41,236 nt of DNA from the NCBI GenBank assembly GCA_031272035.1, contig JAISUO010000102.1, positions 1 through 41,236 on the forward strand, read 5' to 3'. The notes below the pieces were generated by a model. That model was not told where the DNA came from. It did not search any database and saw nothing but the letters and a program-made list of their open reading frames with translations. Numbering within the stretch: the stretch's first letter is position 1; the number at the start of each line of letters is the position of its first letter. The position numbers and the translations under genes were made by a program. This stretch comes from Synergistaceae bacterium. GTDB lineage: Bacteria; Synergistota; Synergistia; Synergistales; Aminobacteriaceae. Of this stretch, positions 32,876 through 41,012 are shown piece by piece.

Positions 32876-33967
32876 ATGGATAATTACTCAATTCCTGAAA
32901 AAATGAAGGCCGTCGTGCTTACCGCTCCCGGACAGTTCGAGATCCAGGAGGTGCCCGTCCCCGTTCCCGGCCCCAACGAAGTGCTTTGCCGAATCGGAGG
33001 CGTGGCAATCTGCGGCAGCGATCCGGAGATCGTTCGAGGAGACCTGGCGGGGAACTGGCCTCCGAGTTACCCCTTTATTGCCGGGCATGAGTGGGCAGGG
33101 CGCGTGATAGCCCTGGGCCCCCAAGTTTCTGCCTTCAAAATCGGCGATCGTGTGGCCGGTGAAGCGCATAAAGGCTGCGGATTCTGCAAAAACTGTCTGG
33201 CGGGGCGTTACACGCTCTGCTACAACTATGGAAATACCGCAGCGGGGCATCGCCACTATGGTTTCAAAGTCAACGGAGCCTACGCTCAGTACGCCGTCTA
33301 TCACATTCAGAGCCTCACTCCACTTCCCGATAACGTCTCCTGGCAGGAGGGGGCCATGTGCGACACCGCGGGAGTGGCGCTCCATGGACTGGAACTTTCG
33401 GGAATCACTCCCGGAGGAACCGTGGCTGTCATCGGCCCCGGACCCATCGGTATGATGGCCATGAAGCTCGCCCGGGCCATGGGAGCGGCGCGTCTCATCG
33501 TCGTAGGGCGCGGGTCGAGGCTTAAAACGGCTCAGAGCTATGGCTGCGACGACGCCGTAGATTTCACCACCTGCGATCCCGTCTCCAAAGTGAGAGAGCT
33601 GACCGGAGAATTGGGAGTCGACGAATGTTTCGAATGTTCCGGAGCCCCGGGGACCTTTGTCCAGGCCGTGCGTATGGTGCATAAAGGGGGTGTCGTCACG
33701 CTTTTGGGCGTCGCTACCGATGACGTCATGGAACCGCTGCCTTTCAAGTACGTCACTCACAACGAGATCACCATCCACGGGTCTCGGGCCAATCCCAACG
33801 TCAGCGGCAAAGTCCTCTCCCTGATCTCACGGGGCAATATCGTCGTCCGGGACATGGTGACTCACACCTATCCTCTGGAAAAATTCGCGGAGGGACTGGA
33901 AACCTTCGTCAAACGCAAAGACAACGTCATGAAGGTTGTCTTCCTGCCCAATGGAGAAAACGCCTGA
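32876..33967 (+). CDS. Zinc-dependent medium-chain dehydrogenase (Tdh/sorbitol-dehydrogenase-like)
   Basis: 363 residues. Catalytic zinc ligands C46 (AICGSDPE) and H71-E72 (AGHEWAGRV); structural zinc C101, C104, C107, C115 (CGFCKNCLAGRYTLC). The Rossmann motif is GPGPIGMMAM. The overall phrasing resembles threonine 3-dehydrogenase and related polyol dehydrogenases. ATG 32876 is chosen because GGAGG precedes it; the frame opens at 32819 without a ribosome site. It is divergent from the mgl operon, which ends with another dehydrogenase of this superfamily, so the two may perform successive or opposite oxidations of the imported compound. Confidence 0.9.
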   Translation: MDNYSIPEKMKAVVLTAPGQFEIQEVPVPVPGPNEVLCRIGGVAICGSDPEIVRGDLAGNWPPSYPFIAGHEWAGRVIALGPQVSAFKIGDRVAGEAHKGCGFCKNCLAGRYTLCYNYGNTAAGHRHYGFKVNGAYAQYAVYHIQSLTPLPDNVSWQEGAMCDTAGVALHGLELSGITPGGTVAVIGPGPIGMMAMKLARAMGAARLIVVGRGSRLKTAQSYGCDDAVDFTTCDPVSKVRELTGELGVDECFECSGAPGTFVQAVRMVHKGGVVTLLGVATDDVMEPLPFKYVTHNEITIHGSRANPNVSGKVLSLISRGNIVVRDMVTHTYPLEKFAEGLETFVKRKDNVMKVVFLPNGENA

Positions 33968-34110
33968 ATGGATCCTCGTCCCGCTCACGCGAACCGGTGA
34001 CGGAGGACAGCCTGAAATACAAATGACAAAGTCCGTGAGCGGGAAAACCGTTTATAATGAATACTGTTCGTTGAACAGAAGGAAAATCCCGCTGAAAGGA
34101 GGAAAAGGCG
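33968..34110 (+). promoter_or_regulatory. Gap with long inverted repeat and -10 before the ATPase/nuclease gene
   Basis: CCCGCTCACG (33980-33989) pairs with CGTGAGCGGG (34034-34043), a perfect 10-bp stem with a 44-base loop but no T run after it. TATAAT follows at 34053-34058 without a good -35. AGGAGG at 34097-34102 precedes the apparent ACG start. Confidence 0.5.
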
Positions 34111-35736
34111 ACGAACAGCAAACTGCCCAGGCTGCCCATTGGCATCCAGACGTTCGAGATTATTCGAAACGAAGGATATCTTTACGTGGACAAGACAAAA
34201 TATCTCGTGGATCTTATCGATAACGGCAGAGCCTATTTTTTGTCTCGGCCCCGACGCTTCGGCAAGTCTCTGACCATATCCACCTTTGATGCGCTTTTTT
34301 CAGGCAAAAAGGAACTGTTCCGGGGCCTTTACGCTGAAGAATTCATGAATCGCCCCGATTACAGAGCATATCCCGTCGTACGGCTGGACATGAGCGACCT
34401 GACAGCGAACATGGGACCTGACCTTCTTCGTTCATCCATGTTGGCCAGAGTCAAAGAAAATGCCGAACGGCTCGGCGTGGAAGTCAAAGATGCCGCGCCC
34501 GGGGATGCCTTTTCCGGGTTTTTGAAACGTACGGCCCAAAAATACGACTCACCGGTCGTCCTTCTGATTGACGAATACGACAGCCCCGTCCTGCAACATG
34601 TTTTCAATCTTCCGGCAGCCGAAGCAATACGGGAAATTCTGAAGGATTTCTATATACGGATTAAATCCGCCGATGAACACCTGCGTTTTATTTTTATGAC
34701 AGGAATGAGCAAGTTTTCGAGGATGGGAGTTTTTTCTGCGCTGAACAATCTTGAGGACATTTCGATGGATACGGCTTTTGCGGGGATGTTGGGTTACACT
34801 GAAGAAGAACTCGTGAGCAACTTTGGAGTATATCTGGATAAAATATCTGTCGACGCAAAAACAAGCAAAGAAGGACTCTTCACTCAGATCAGAGACTATT
34901 ATGATGGATTTTCGTTCGATGGAGAAACTCGTCTCTATAACCCGTTTTCTGTACTGAACTTTTTTAAAAAGAAAACATTCTTCAATTTTTGGTTTGAGTC
35001 CGGAACGCCATCATTCCTGGCCGATTACGTCAAACGGAATGATCTGGAAGTGGAAATTTTCAGGGGTTTTCCGACGGACGACGAATTTACTTTGACTGCG
35101 GAAATAGAGCAGGCTCCTCCGGAAAGTTTCCTGTTTCAGAGTGGATACCTGTCCGTCCGCGAAAAAAACGGAAGAAAATTGCTTCTGGACTATCCAAATA
35201 TGGAGGTCCTTTCCTCCGTAGCACGACTTTTTTTGCGCGAAAAACTGGAAATATCCAATGCCGGATTCGCGACGGTTGAGCTGGAAGACGCTCTGACACG
35301 AAAAGACGCTGAAAGTCTCGTAAAAACATACAACATCCTGCTGACAAGCCTTCCCTATGATCTGTACGAGCAGGAAAATCGAAAATACGAGATCGAAAGG
35401 GTCAAAAAAGGAACTGTTTCACAGTATGCGGAAAGTTTTTATCACGCTTTGCTCTTTACGATGCTCTGGTCGTCCCGTATCCATACCACGGCGGAAAATC
35501 ACAGCTATAAGGGCAGAAGTGATATAGAAGCCGAAAAGAACGGGCATCGTTATATCATAGAATTAAAAATCGCCGAAGGAAAAGAAGCCTCCGAAAAAGC
35601 CGCCGAAGCGGCTATAAGACAAATCCATGAAAAAGGTTACGCGGATAAATACGCCGGGCAGGACGTCACGCTCATTGGCCTGGGTATAGACAGACAGGCG
35701 AGACGAGCAGCAAAAGCCAGAATAGAACACCTGTAG
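34111..35736 (+). CDS. AAA-ATPase-like/PD-(D/E)XK nuclease family protein (DUF1703 type), apparent ACG start
   Basis: 541 residues from ACG 34111. The N-terminus LPIGIQTFEIIRNEGYLYVDKT and the P-loop variant SRPRRFGKSLT (about 45-55), with Walker B VVLLIDEYDSP (about 148-158), define the AAA-ATPase_like family. The C-terminus GRSDIEAEKNG then YIIELKIAEG is a PD-(D/E)XK nuclease motif. Such proteins occur in many copies in anaerobe genomes; the function is unknown. The conserved N-terminus lies upstream of GTG 34186, and the frame is open only back to 34096. AGGAGG is 8 bases before ACG, where the family normally has ATG. So either ACG is used or the start codon was lost by mutation. Base composition is more AT-rich than in the T2SS region. 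Confidence 0.82.
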   Translation, partial: TNSKLPRLPIGIQTFEIIRNEGYLYVDKTKYLVDLIDNGRAYFLSRPRRFGKSLTISTFDALFSGKKELFRGLYAEEFMNRPDYRAYPVVRLDMSDLTANMGPDLLRSSMLARVKENAERLGVEVKDAAPGDAFSGFLKRTAQKYDSPVVLLIDEYDSPVLQHVFNLPAAEAIREILKDFYIRIKSADEHLRFIFMTGMSKFSRMGVFSALNNLEDISMDTAFAGMLGYTEEELVSNFGVYLDKISVDAKTSKEGLFTQIRDYYDGFSFDGETRLYNPFSVLNFFKKKTFFNFWFESGTPSFLADYVKRNDLEVEIFRGFPTDDEFTLTAEIEQAPPESFLFQSGYLSVREKNGRKLLLDYPNMEVLSSVARLFLREKLEISNAGFATVELEDALTRKDAESLVKTYNILLTSLPYDLYEQENRKYEIERVKKGTVSQYAESFYHALLFTMLWSSRIHTTAENHSYKGRSDIEAEKNGHRYIIELKIAEGKEASEKAAEAAIRQIHEKGYADKYAGQDVTLIGLGIDRQARRAAKARIEHL

Positions 35737-36051
35737 ACCTGCAACGATACTTTTTGCATGAAATTGGAGGAAATATATACCCTTGATATTCACCTAAAGA
35801 TAGTTCATACCAATTTGAAATAAAAGGCCTGATGAAGAAACTAAGCGACTCACACGGCTCATACTTTACCGGTTCGCTGCTTATAAAGTTAGAATAGCTG
35901 GAAGCAATGACATTCAAACATCAGCTTCTTCATTGATACTCGATCAAAAATATTCGATGGAAAGCAAACCGCCATGAATCCTCGGGGTATCTGACCTCTG
36001 AAAGCGGAATGCCATTAGACACCATAAATTATTATTTCGACTGGCGGATGA
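35737..36051. other. Gene-free region with one copy of the 24-bp element
   Basis: No supported gene. On the minus strand 35805-35828 is the near-identical copy (22 of 24) of the element that drives the ABC exporter operon, but its TATAA is changed to TATGA and no minus-strand gene follows. A 21-codon plus-strand frame (ATG 35758) has no ribosome site. No convincing terminator was seen between the two convergent genes. Confidence 0.6.
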
Positions 36052-36714
36052 TTATTTTGCAAAGTCGATAATCACCTGTTTAGCGTGATTGATATGATTT
36101 CTCATGGCATTTTCCGCTTTCACCCCATTGCCTTCCAATATCGCCTGATATATTTCTTCATGTTGCGTTTGAGCCAAACCAATATCCGCTATAATTGCTC
36201 GACGCACGTATTGACTGTAAACAAGCTGGGAATGTAATCTCTGATGCGAATTTCTGAGGTAACGATTACCTGAATTATCGGCAATGAGCGAATGAAATTG
36301 AGCATTCGACTTTCTTGCGAGTTCGTAGTTTTTCTGTTCGACGGCCGCACGTCCTATCTGAACAACTTCTTTCAGTTGCTGCAACACGTTTTGATCGACA
36401 TATTCCGCGATAAGCCGCGCGGAAAGTCCTTCAATATACTCCCGCACCAAATACAGATCCATCACATCCTGAAAATTGATCGTCCGAACTCTGATGCCTT
36501 TATGAGGAACGAGTTCCGCAAGCTCATCATTCAACAGGCGGCGCAAAGCTTCACGGACTGTTGTGCGGCTAACTTTGAACTCTTCGATCATCTCTGATTC
36601 AACAAGATGATTACCTGCAAGGTATTCACCCTTTAAGATCCGGTCCTTCATCGCCTGATAAACATAGTCCACTTTTAAAGTATTGATGTTATCAACTCCA
36701 AAAGATTTTTTCAC
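36052..36714 (-). CDS. GntR family transcriptional regulator, FadR/FCD subfamily
   Basis: About 220 residues. N-terminal winged helix (VYQAMKDRILKGEYLAG through VSRTTVREALRRLLNDELAEL) and a C-terminal all-helical FCD ligand domain with likely metal ligands in FHSLIADNSGN and NHINHAKQ. The frame opens at TTG 36762, but a consensus promoter lies inside those codons (36724-36753), so GTG 36714 or a later codon must be the start; no good ribosome site is present, so the transcript may be nearly leaderless. It is divergent from the lyase/dehydratase operon and probably represses it until the substrate or a related acid binds. Confidence 0.85.
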   Translation of the reverse strand: MKKSFGVDNINTLKVDYVYQAMKDRILKGEYLAGNHLVESEMIEEFKVSRTTVREALRRLLNDELAELVPHKGIRVRTINFQDVMDLYLVREYIEGLSARLIAEYVDQNVLQQLKEVVQIGRAAVEQKNYELARKSNAQFHSLIADNSGNRYLRNSHQRLHSQLVYSQYVRRAIIADIGLAQTQHEEIYQAILEGNGVKAENAMRNHINHAKQVIIDFAK

Positions 36715-36723
36715 TGAGGAGTC

Positions 36724-36753
36724 ATTATAATAACTGGTCGTAAATAAAGTCAA
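36724..36753 (-). promoter_or_regulatory. Promoter of gntR gene
   Basis: The minus strand reads TTGACT (36753-36748), an 18-base spacer and TATAAT (36729-36724). It is close to consensus and lies only about 10 bases before GTG 36714. A one-mismatch match to the FadR-type operator consensus, TCGTACAGCAA, sits at 36768-36778. Confidence 0.7.
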
Positions 36754-36790
36754 GGCAAACAATTCTTTCGTACAGCAATTTATAGAAATA

Positions 36791-36830
36791 TTGACAATGA
36801 AACTAATTATATTACAATTTTGTCATACAA
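36791..36830 (+). promoter_or_regulatory. Promoter and FadR-type operator of lyase operon
   Basis: TTGACA (36791-36796), a 16-base spacer, TACAAT (36813-36818). Directly downstream, TTGTCATACAA (36820-36830) matches the GntR/FadR-subfamily consensus TNGTNNNACNA exactly. It covers the likely transcription start, a good place for repression by the divergent regulator. Confidence 0.7.
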
Positions 36831-36849
36831 TCAGAGGGAGGGATTTTTC

Positions 36850-37809
36850 TTGAAAGGCAATCCACGTACAAATATGCGAAAAATGTTCGAAAAGAAACTT
36901 GGCTGGCCTTATTTAATGCCGGGAGTTTACGACGCCTGCACAGCTCTTTTAGCAGAATCTGCCGGATTTCAAATTACGTCTGTTTCCGGCTTTTGTTTGT
37001 CTTATACAAAACTTGGCAAGGCAGATGTTGGGCTGGTGACACTCAAAGAGTTGAGTGAAACTGTCTCCAACATCGCAAAAGTTAGTCAAACGCCAATTTT
37101 AGTCGATGCTGACACCGGCTTTGGCAATGCGATAGGCGTGATGCGTACCGTTGAAGAATTGATTGACTCAGGTGCTGCAGCTCTGTTCATCGAAGACCAG
37201 GTCGCGCCCAAAAAATGTGGCCATATGTCTGGAAAAATGGTAGTGTCGAGCGAAGAATTCGAGGGCAAAATGCGTGCCGCGGATAAAGTTCGCCGGGAAT
37301 TGGCTCCTGATTTACTGTTGGTAGCACGCAGCGATGCCAAAGGAGCAGTGGGTGGTTCAATAAAAGATCTGATCGAGCGTGGAAAGCGCTATCGCGACGC
37401 CGGTGCGGATATATTTTTCGCCGAAGCGCTCACTTCCGCCGACGAAATCGAACAATGCGGGCGCGAAGTCGGCCTGCCACTGTTATACAATATGGCAGGT
37501 ATTTCGCCTCGATTGCCTCTCAAAGAACTGGCTGACTACGGTGTATTTTTAGTCGCTCTGCCGGCATTGGTTATGCAGGCCTCCATTCGCGGCGTTATGG
37601 CTCTACTGCAGGGTATTCGGGAAAAAGGTGAACAATATATCGTTCAATTCGAAAAAGAATTGAAAGGTCATCCTGTCGATAATATTCAGCAATTTGTAGG
37701 ATTTTCCGACATCCGTAAACTTGAGGAAGAATTTCTGCCTTCCGCTGAACTGCTAGCCCGTTATGAATCCAGCACATCAGGCTACAATCTGGGCGCAAAA
37801 AAGGAGTGA
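36850..37809 (+). CDS. Isocitrate lyase/PEP mutase family lyase, likely 2,3-dimethylmalate lyase type
   Basis: 319 residues. It has the family signature KKCGH at 121-125 with catalytic C123, and metal-binding D86 and D88 in VDADTGFGN. The family cleaves 2-methylisocitrate, 2,3-dimethylmalate or similar 2-hydroxy acids to pyruvate or succinate plus a second acid. The pairing with a LeuCD-like dehydratase recalls Dml next to DmdAB in nicotinate fermentation (Eubacterium barkeri). Methylisocitrate lyase (PrpB) is the main alternative, but no methylcitrate synthase gene is near. TTG 36850 is chosen because GAGGGAGGG is about 7 bases upstream; the longer frame from 36820 would overlap the operator. 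Confidence 0.8.
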   Translation: MKGNPRTNMRKMFEKKLGWPYLMPGVYDACTALLAESAGFQITSVSGFCLSYTKLGKADVGLVTLKELSETVSNIAKVSQTPILVDADTGFGNAIGVMRTVEELIDSGAAALFIEDQVAPKKCGHMSGKMVVSSEEFEGKMRAADKVRRELAPDLLLVARSDAKGAVGGSIKDLIERGKRYRDAGADIFFAEALTSADEIEQCGREVGLPLLYNMAGISPRLPLKELADYGVFLVALPALVMQASIRGVMALLQGIREKGEQYIVQFEKELKGHPVDNIQQFVGFSDIRKLEEEFLPSAELLARYESSTSGYNLGAKKE

Positions 37810-37815
37810 TGCGCC

Positions 37816-39072
37816 GTGGGAATGAACATCGCGGAAAAAATCCTCGCTCGTAATTCCGGCAGAAAAACAGTGCGTCCCGGCGATGTCGTCGTTGTAAATG
37901 TAGAATCTGCCGTGGTTTTGGACATGAATTTTCTGATCAGGGGCGCGTTTGATACCTGGCCCGTCAGGCTGTTTGATAACGACAGAGTGATTGTCATCAA
38001 CGATCACATATCTCCTCCGAAAGATATTCCCACTGCCGAAAGCGTTCGAAAAAGTCGCCAGTTCGCTCAAAAATATGGTATACGTCGATTTCATGACGTG
38101 GGCGCGAACCAGGGCATTGTCCATCAGGTAATTGCGGACGCGGGATATGCCCTGCCGGGAAGAGTGCTGGTCTGCAACGATTCCCATACCTGCAGCAGCG
38201 GTGCATTCAACAATTGTGCAAGAGGAATTGGCCTCGCTGACCTGCTTTATGTCCTCTGTAAAGGAGAAACATGGTTCAAAGTAGGCGAAACCATTCGCTA
38301 CGATTTTACAGGAACTCTGCCGCAATATGTTTCGGCGAAAGACGTTTTTCTCCATATCGCCGGCAAATACGGTGCACATGTGGGTCAGAACATAGAATTT
38401 GCCGGTCCTGCGGCGGATTCTTTCAGCCTAGACGCACGCAAAACTCTGTCCGCCATGTCCGCTGAACTCAGTGCGGAATTTGCGATCTGGCTCCCCAATG
38501 AAGAATTGGACCGACACATGCGTACGCGAACAAATCGCCCTTACGAACTGACGTTTCCGGACAACGACGCTGAGTATCTGGAAGTACGCAAAATAAATCT
38601 GAGTGAAATAGTTCCTTATGTGGCGCTTCCGGACAGCGTCCCCAATAACACCGTTCCTGTGGCTCAGCTTGAGAAAGATAAAATATGTGTGAATCAGTGT
38701 CACGTAGGATCCTGCGCTAACGGAACCATAGAAGACATACATGCAGTTGCCCAGATTCTGAAAGGAAAGAAGATAGCTCCCCATGTGAGATTTATCGTAA
38801 CTCCCGCCTCCCAGGAGGTTTACAGAGAATCATCGAAAAACGGAGATATCAACATTTTAATTGAGGCAGGGTGCCTCCTTACGCCCCCAGCCTGTGGCGT
38901 GTGCGGGGGGCTCGACTTCGGCGTGCTGGCAGGAGATGAAGTCTGCCTGACGGCCAGCCCCAGAAATTTTAAAGGCAGGATGGGAAGCGCCGACGCCAAA
39001 ATCTACCTCGGCTCGCCCGCTGTTGTTGCCGCATCCGCTGTTGCCGGGTATATTACAACCCCACGGAGGTGA
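37816..39072 (+). CDS. Aconitase/LeuC-family dehydratase large subunit (DmdA-like)
   Basis: 418 residues, the size of archaeal-type LeuC/DmdA. Iron-sulfur ligands C300 (VGSCANG), C360 and C363 (PACGVCGG) are all present. Substrate-loop phrasing HDVGANQGIVHQ and CNDSHTCSSGAF is conserved. It would bind a 4Fe-4S cluster and add or remove water, for example 2,3-dimethylmalate and dimethylmaleate. No leuA or leuB is nearby, which argues against leucine synthesis. GTG start with AAGGAG 9 bases upstream, 6 bases after the lyase. It ends 4 bases before the small subunit. Confidence 0.85.
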   Translation: MGMNIAEKILARNSGRKTVRPGDVVVVNVESAVVLDMNFLIRGAFDTWPVRLFDNDRVIVINDHISPPKDIPTAESVRKSRQFAQKYGIRRFHDVGANQGIVHQVIADAGYALPGRVLVCNDSHTCSSGAFNNCARGIGLADLLYVLCKGETWFKVGETIRYDFTGTLPQYVSAKDVFLHIAGKYGAHVGQNIEFAGPAADSFSLDARKTLSAMSAELSAEFAIWLPNEELDRHMRTRTNRPYELTFPDNDAEYLEVRKINLSEIVPYVALPDSVPNNTVPVAQLEKDKICVNQCHVGSCANGTIEDIHAVAQILKGKKIAPHVRFIVTPASQEVYRESSKNGDINILIEAGCLLTPPACGVCGGLDFGVLAGDEVCLTASPRNFKGRMGSADAKIYLGSPAVVAASAVAGYITTPRR

Positions 39073-39076
39073 TGTC

Positions 39077-39580
39077 ATGATTATTAAGGGAAAAGTTTGG
39101 AAATTCGGCGACAATATCAATACAGATCTTATTTTACCCACTCAGGCAGTCGCGATGTCCCCCAAAGAGCGCGCTCAATACGTCTTCAGCGCCAACCGCC
39201 CGGGATGGGCACAACAGGTTTCCAGCGGCGATATTGTGATTGCAGGCACCAACTTCGGCACAGGTTCCAGTCGCCCCGCGGCTTTAACAATGAAAGACCT
39301 CGGCCTCGGCTGCCTTTTAGCAGAAAATATCAACGGATTGTTCTTTCGCAGCTGTGTAAACGAATCATTTCCAGCTTTGGAAGTAAAAGGAGTCTGCAAT
39401 TGTTTTGAGGAAGGAGACATCGCTGAGGTGGACTTCACTTCCGGGAAAATTGTCAACATGAGAACCAGTCAGGAGATTCAGGGCGATGCCTGGCCCGATC
39501 AATTGCTCGCGATTTATAACGCAGGCGGCATCATCCCTTTGTTAAAATCTCAGGATCTTTTGGAAGAGCAGAGTTGCTGA
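39077..39580 (+). CDS. LeuD-family dehydratase small subunit (DmdB-like)
   Basis: 167 residues, typical for LeuD/DmdB. The swivel-domain signature GTNFGTGSSRPAA (about 58-70) and DNINTDLILP near the N-terminus are present. It completes the active site of the large subunit. The frame extends upstream to 39023, inside the large-subunit gene, but GGAGG 7-8 bases before ATG 39077 and the normal MIIKGKVWKFGDNINTD start decide the call. It precedes the permease by 10 bases. Confidence 0.88.
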   Translation: MIIKGKVWKFGDNINTDLILPTQAVAMSPKERAQYVFSANRPGWAQQVSSGDIVIAGTNFGTGSSRPAALTMKDLGLGCLLAENINGLFFRSCVNESFPALEVKGVCNCFEEGDIAEVDFTSGKIVNMRTSQEIQGDAWPDQLLAIYNAGGIIPLLKSQDLLEEQSC

Positions 39581-39590
39581 GGAGGGAACT

Positions 39591-40877
39591 ATGAGTATAC
39601 ATATTTTGATTTTAGCGGCAATTATCATCGCAATCACGTTAGGATATGTGACCAGGATCAATATCGGGCTCTATGCCATCGCTTTCGCCTATCTTACAGG
39701 AGTCTGTGTTCTTGGGTTGCGCGTAAACGCAATTATTGCAATGTGGCCCGTCCGTCTTTTCTTTATTCTGTTTTCCATCAGCATGTTCTATGGCTTCGCC
39801 ACCATCAACGGTACCCTTGAAAATCTGGCGCTAAAAACGATATTTGCTTGCAGGAAAGTTCAGTTTTTGCTGCCAGCAGCCATATTCGTAATTTCCCTCG
39901 TACTCTCGGCCATTGGAGCTGGCGCGTACGCCGTCATCGCGCTGATGGCTCCTCTTACCATGGCTATCTGTAAACATACGGAAATGAGCAGACTGTTGGG
40001 CTCAATCGCCGTTTGCTGCGGTTCGGTTGCAGGGGCGACTCTTCCCATTAGTGTCACCGGTCTGGTAGCCAAAGGACTGATCGAACGGGCCGGATACCCG
40101 GAACAGGCGGATGCATATGTCATGAAACTCTTTCTCCAGGTGTTTTTGGCCCAAACATTGATTTTTGTGCTGGGTTACTTTGGCCTAAGAGGCTTCAAAA
40201 TAAAGCCTACGCAATTGGAAACACCTCCCTCACTGAATAATCAGCAAAAAAATAATCTGATCCTGTTGGGAATTGTCGTGTTGTTGATTGTAGTCCCCCC
40301 GTTGACAAATCTGATAGTTCCAGGAATACCTCTTATTAAAATGTTTATAGCCAGTACAGATATAACGATGTTGGCTATATTGGGCTCCATCGCCGCTATT
40401 CTGCTCAAAATTGGAGACGAAAGAAAAGTTATCGCAAAAGTTCCCTGGAATACCATTATTCTTTTGTGTGGAATGGGAATGTTAATTGAAATTGCGGTTA
40501 AAGCCGGCACGATAAACATTTTGGCCACATTTATCGGCAACAATGTTTCCTATTCAATGGCGCCTGTTGTCATTATTCTGGTAGCTGCGTTTATGAGTTT
40601 CTTTTCAAGTTCTACAGGCGTGGTCATGCCGACGCTTTATCCTGTCATTCCGGGTATCGCAGCGGCAGTTTCCAGAGATCCGGCCTTTTTGTTCGCAGCT
40701 GTCACAATCGGCGCCAGCTGCACCGGCTTCTCACCTTTTTCTTCCGGTGGCGGCCTGCTTTTGTCTGGCGTAGAGGAAGAAAAACATCGTGACGAACTAT
40801 TCTCCCAATTACTGGTGTTGCCTTTTGTTTTTACCGGTTATGTCATCATACTGACGATGGTCGGAGTTTTACGCTGA
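39591..40877 (+). CDS. Dicarboxylate permease, MatC-N/SLC13-like
   Basis: 428 residues with about twelve hydrophobic segments. The N-terminal part (IAFAYLTGVCVLG, MWPVRLFFILFSISMFYGFA, INGTLENLA) resembles the MatC N-terminal domain of malonate/dicarboxylate carriers. The SSSTGVVMPTLYPVIPGI and CTGFSPFSSGG stretches resemble the repeated substrate-binding loops of the ArsB/SLC13 superfamily. As the last main gene of the operon it probably brings in the branched dicarboxylate used by the dehydratase and lyase, or exports a product. AGGAGG lies about 6 bases before ATG. Confidence 0.82.
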   Translation: MSIHILILAAIIIAITLGYVTRINIGLYAIAFAYLTGVCVLGLRVNAIIAMWPVRLFFILFSISMFYGFATINGTLENLALKTIFACRKVQFLLPAAIFVISLVLSAIGAGAYAVIALMAPLTMAICKHTEMSRLLGSIAVCCGSVAGATLPISVTGLVAKGLIERAGYPEQADAYVMKLFLQVFLAQTLIFVLGYFGLRGFKIKPTQLETPPSLNNQQKNNLILLGIVVLLIVVPPLTNLIVPGIPLIKMFIASTDITMLAILGSIAAILLKIGDERKVIAKVPWNTIILLCGMGMLIEIAVKAGTINILATFIGNNVSYSMAPVVIILVAAFMSFFSSSTGVVMPTLYPVIPGIAAAVSRDPAFLFAAVTIGASCTGFSPFSSGGGLLLSGVEEEKHRDELFSQLLVLPFVFTGYVIILTMVGVLR

Positions 40878-40878
40878 T

Positions 40879-40989
40879 TTGTTCGAGTATAAATTCATAG
40901 AACTGGGCAGACAAAAAATCTCATGGTTTCCGGTGATATTGGCTGTTATTCTCTGGCTTTTGACGAACCCTATAATGCCATGGATTTAA
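40879..40989 (+). CDS. Possible small membrane peptide coupled to permease
   Basis: A 36-codon frame starts with TTG 40879, one base after the permease stop. It has a polar start (LFEYKFIELGRQK) followed by a strong hydrophobic segment (WFPVILAVILWLLTNPIMPWI) and TAA. GGAG lies 12 bases or so upstream, so translation would need coupling. It reads like a single transmembrane helix or a remnant of a transporter end. No family recognised. Confidence 0.3.
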   Translation: MFEYKFIELGRQKISWFPVILAVILWLLTNPIMPWI

Positions 40990-41012
40990 GTGTGTATGGG
41001 AACCAGCATCAG

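Noticed and set aside
36052-36762. Long form of the GntR regulator from TTG 36762
   Set aside because: Its first codons overlap a near-consensus promoter for the same gene, so they would not be in the transcript.
37816-39580. Leucine biosynthesis leuCD
   Set aside because: No leuA or leuB nearby. The gene pair is linked to an ICL/PEP-mutase lyase, a permease and a GntR regulator, which fits catabolism better.
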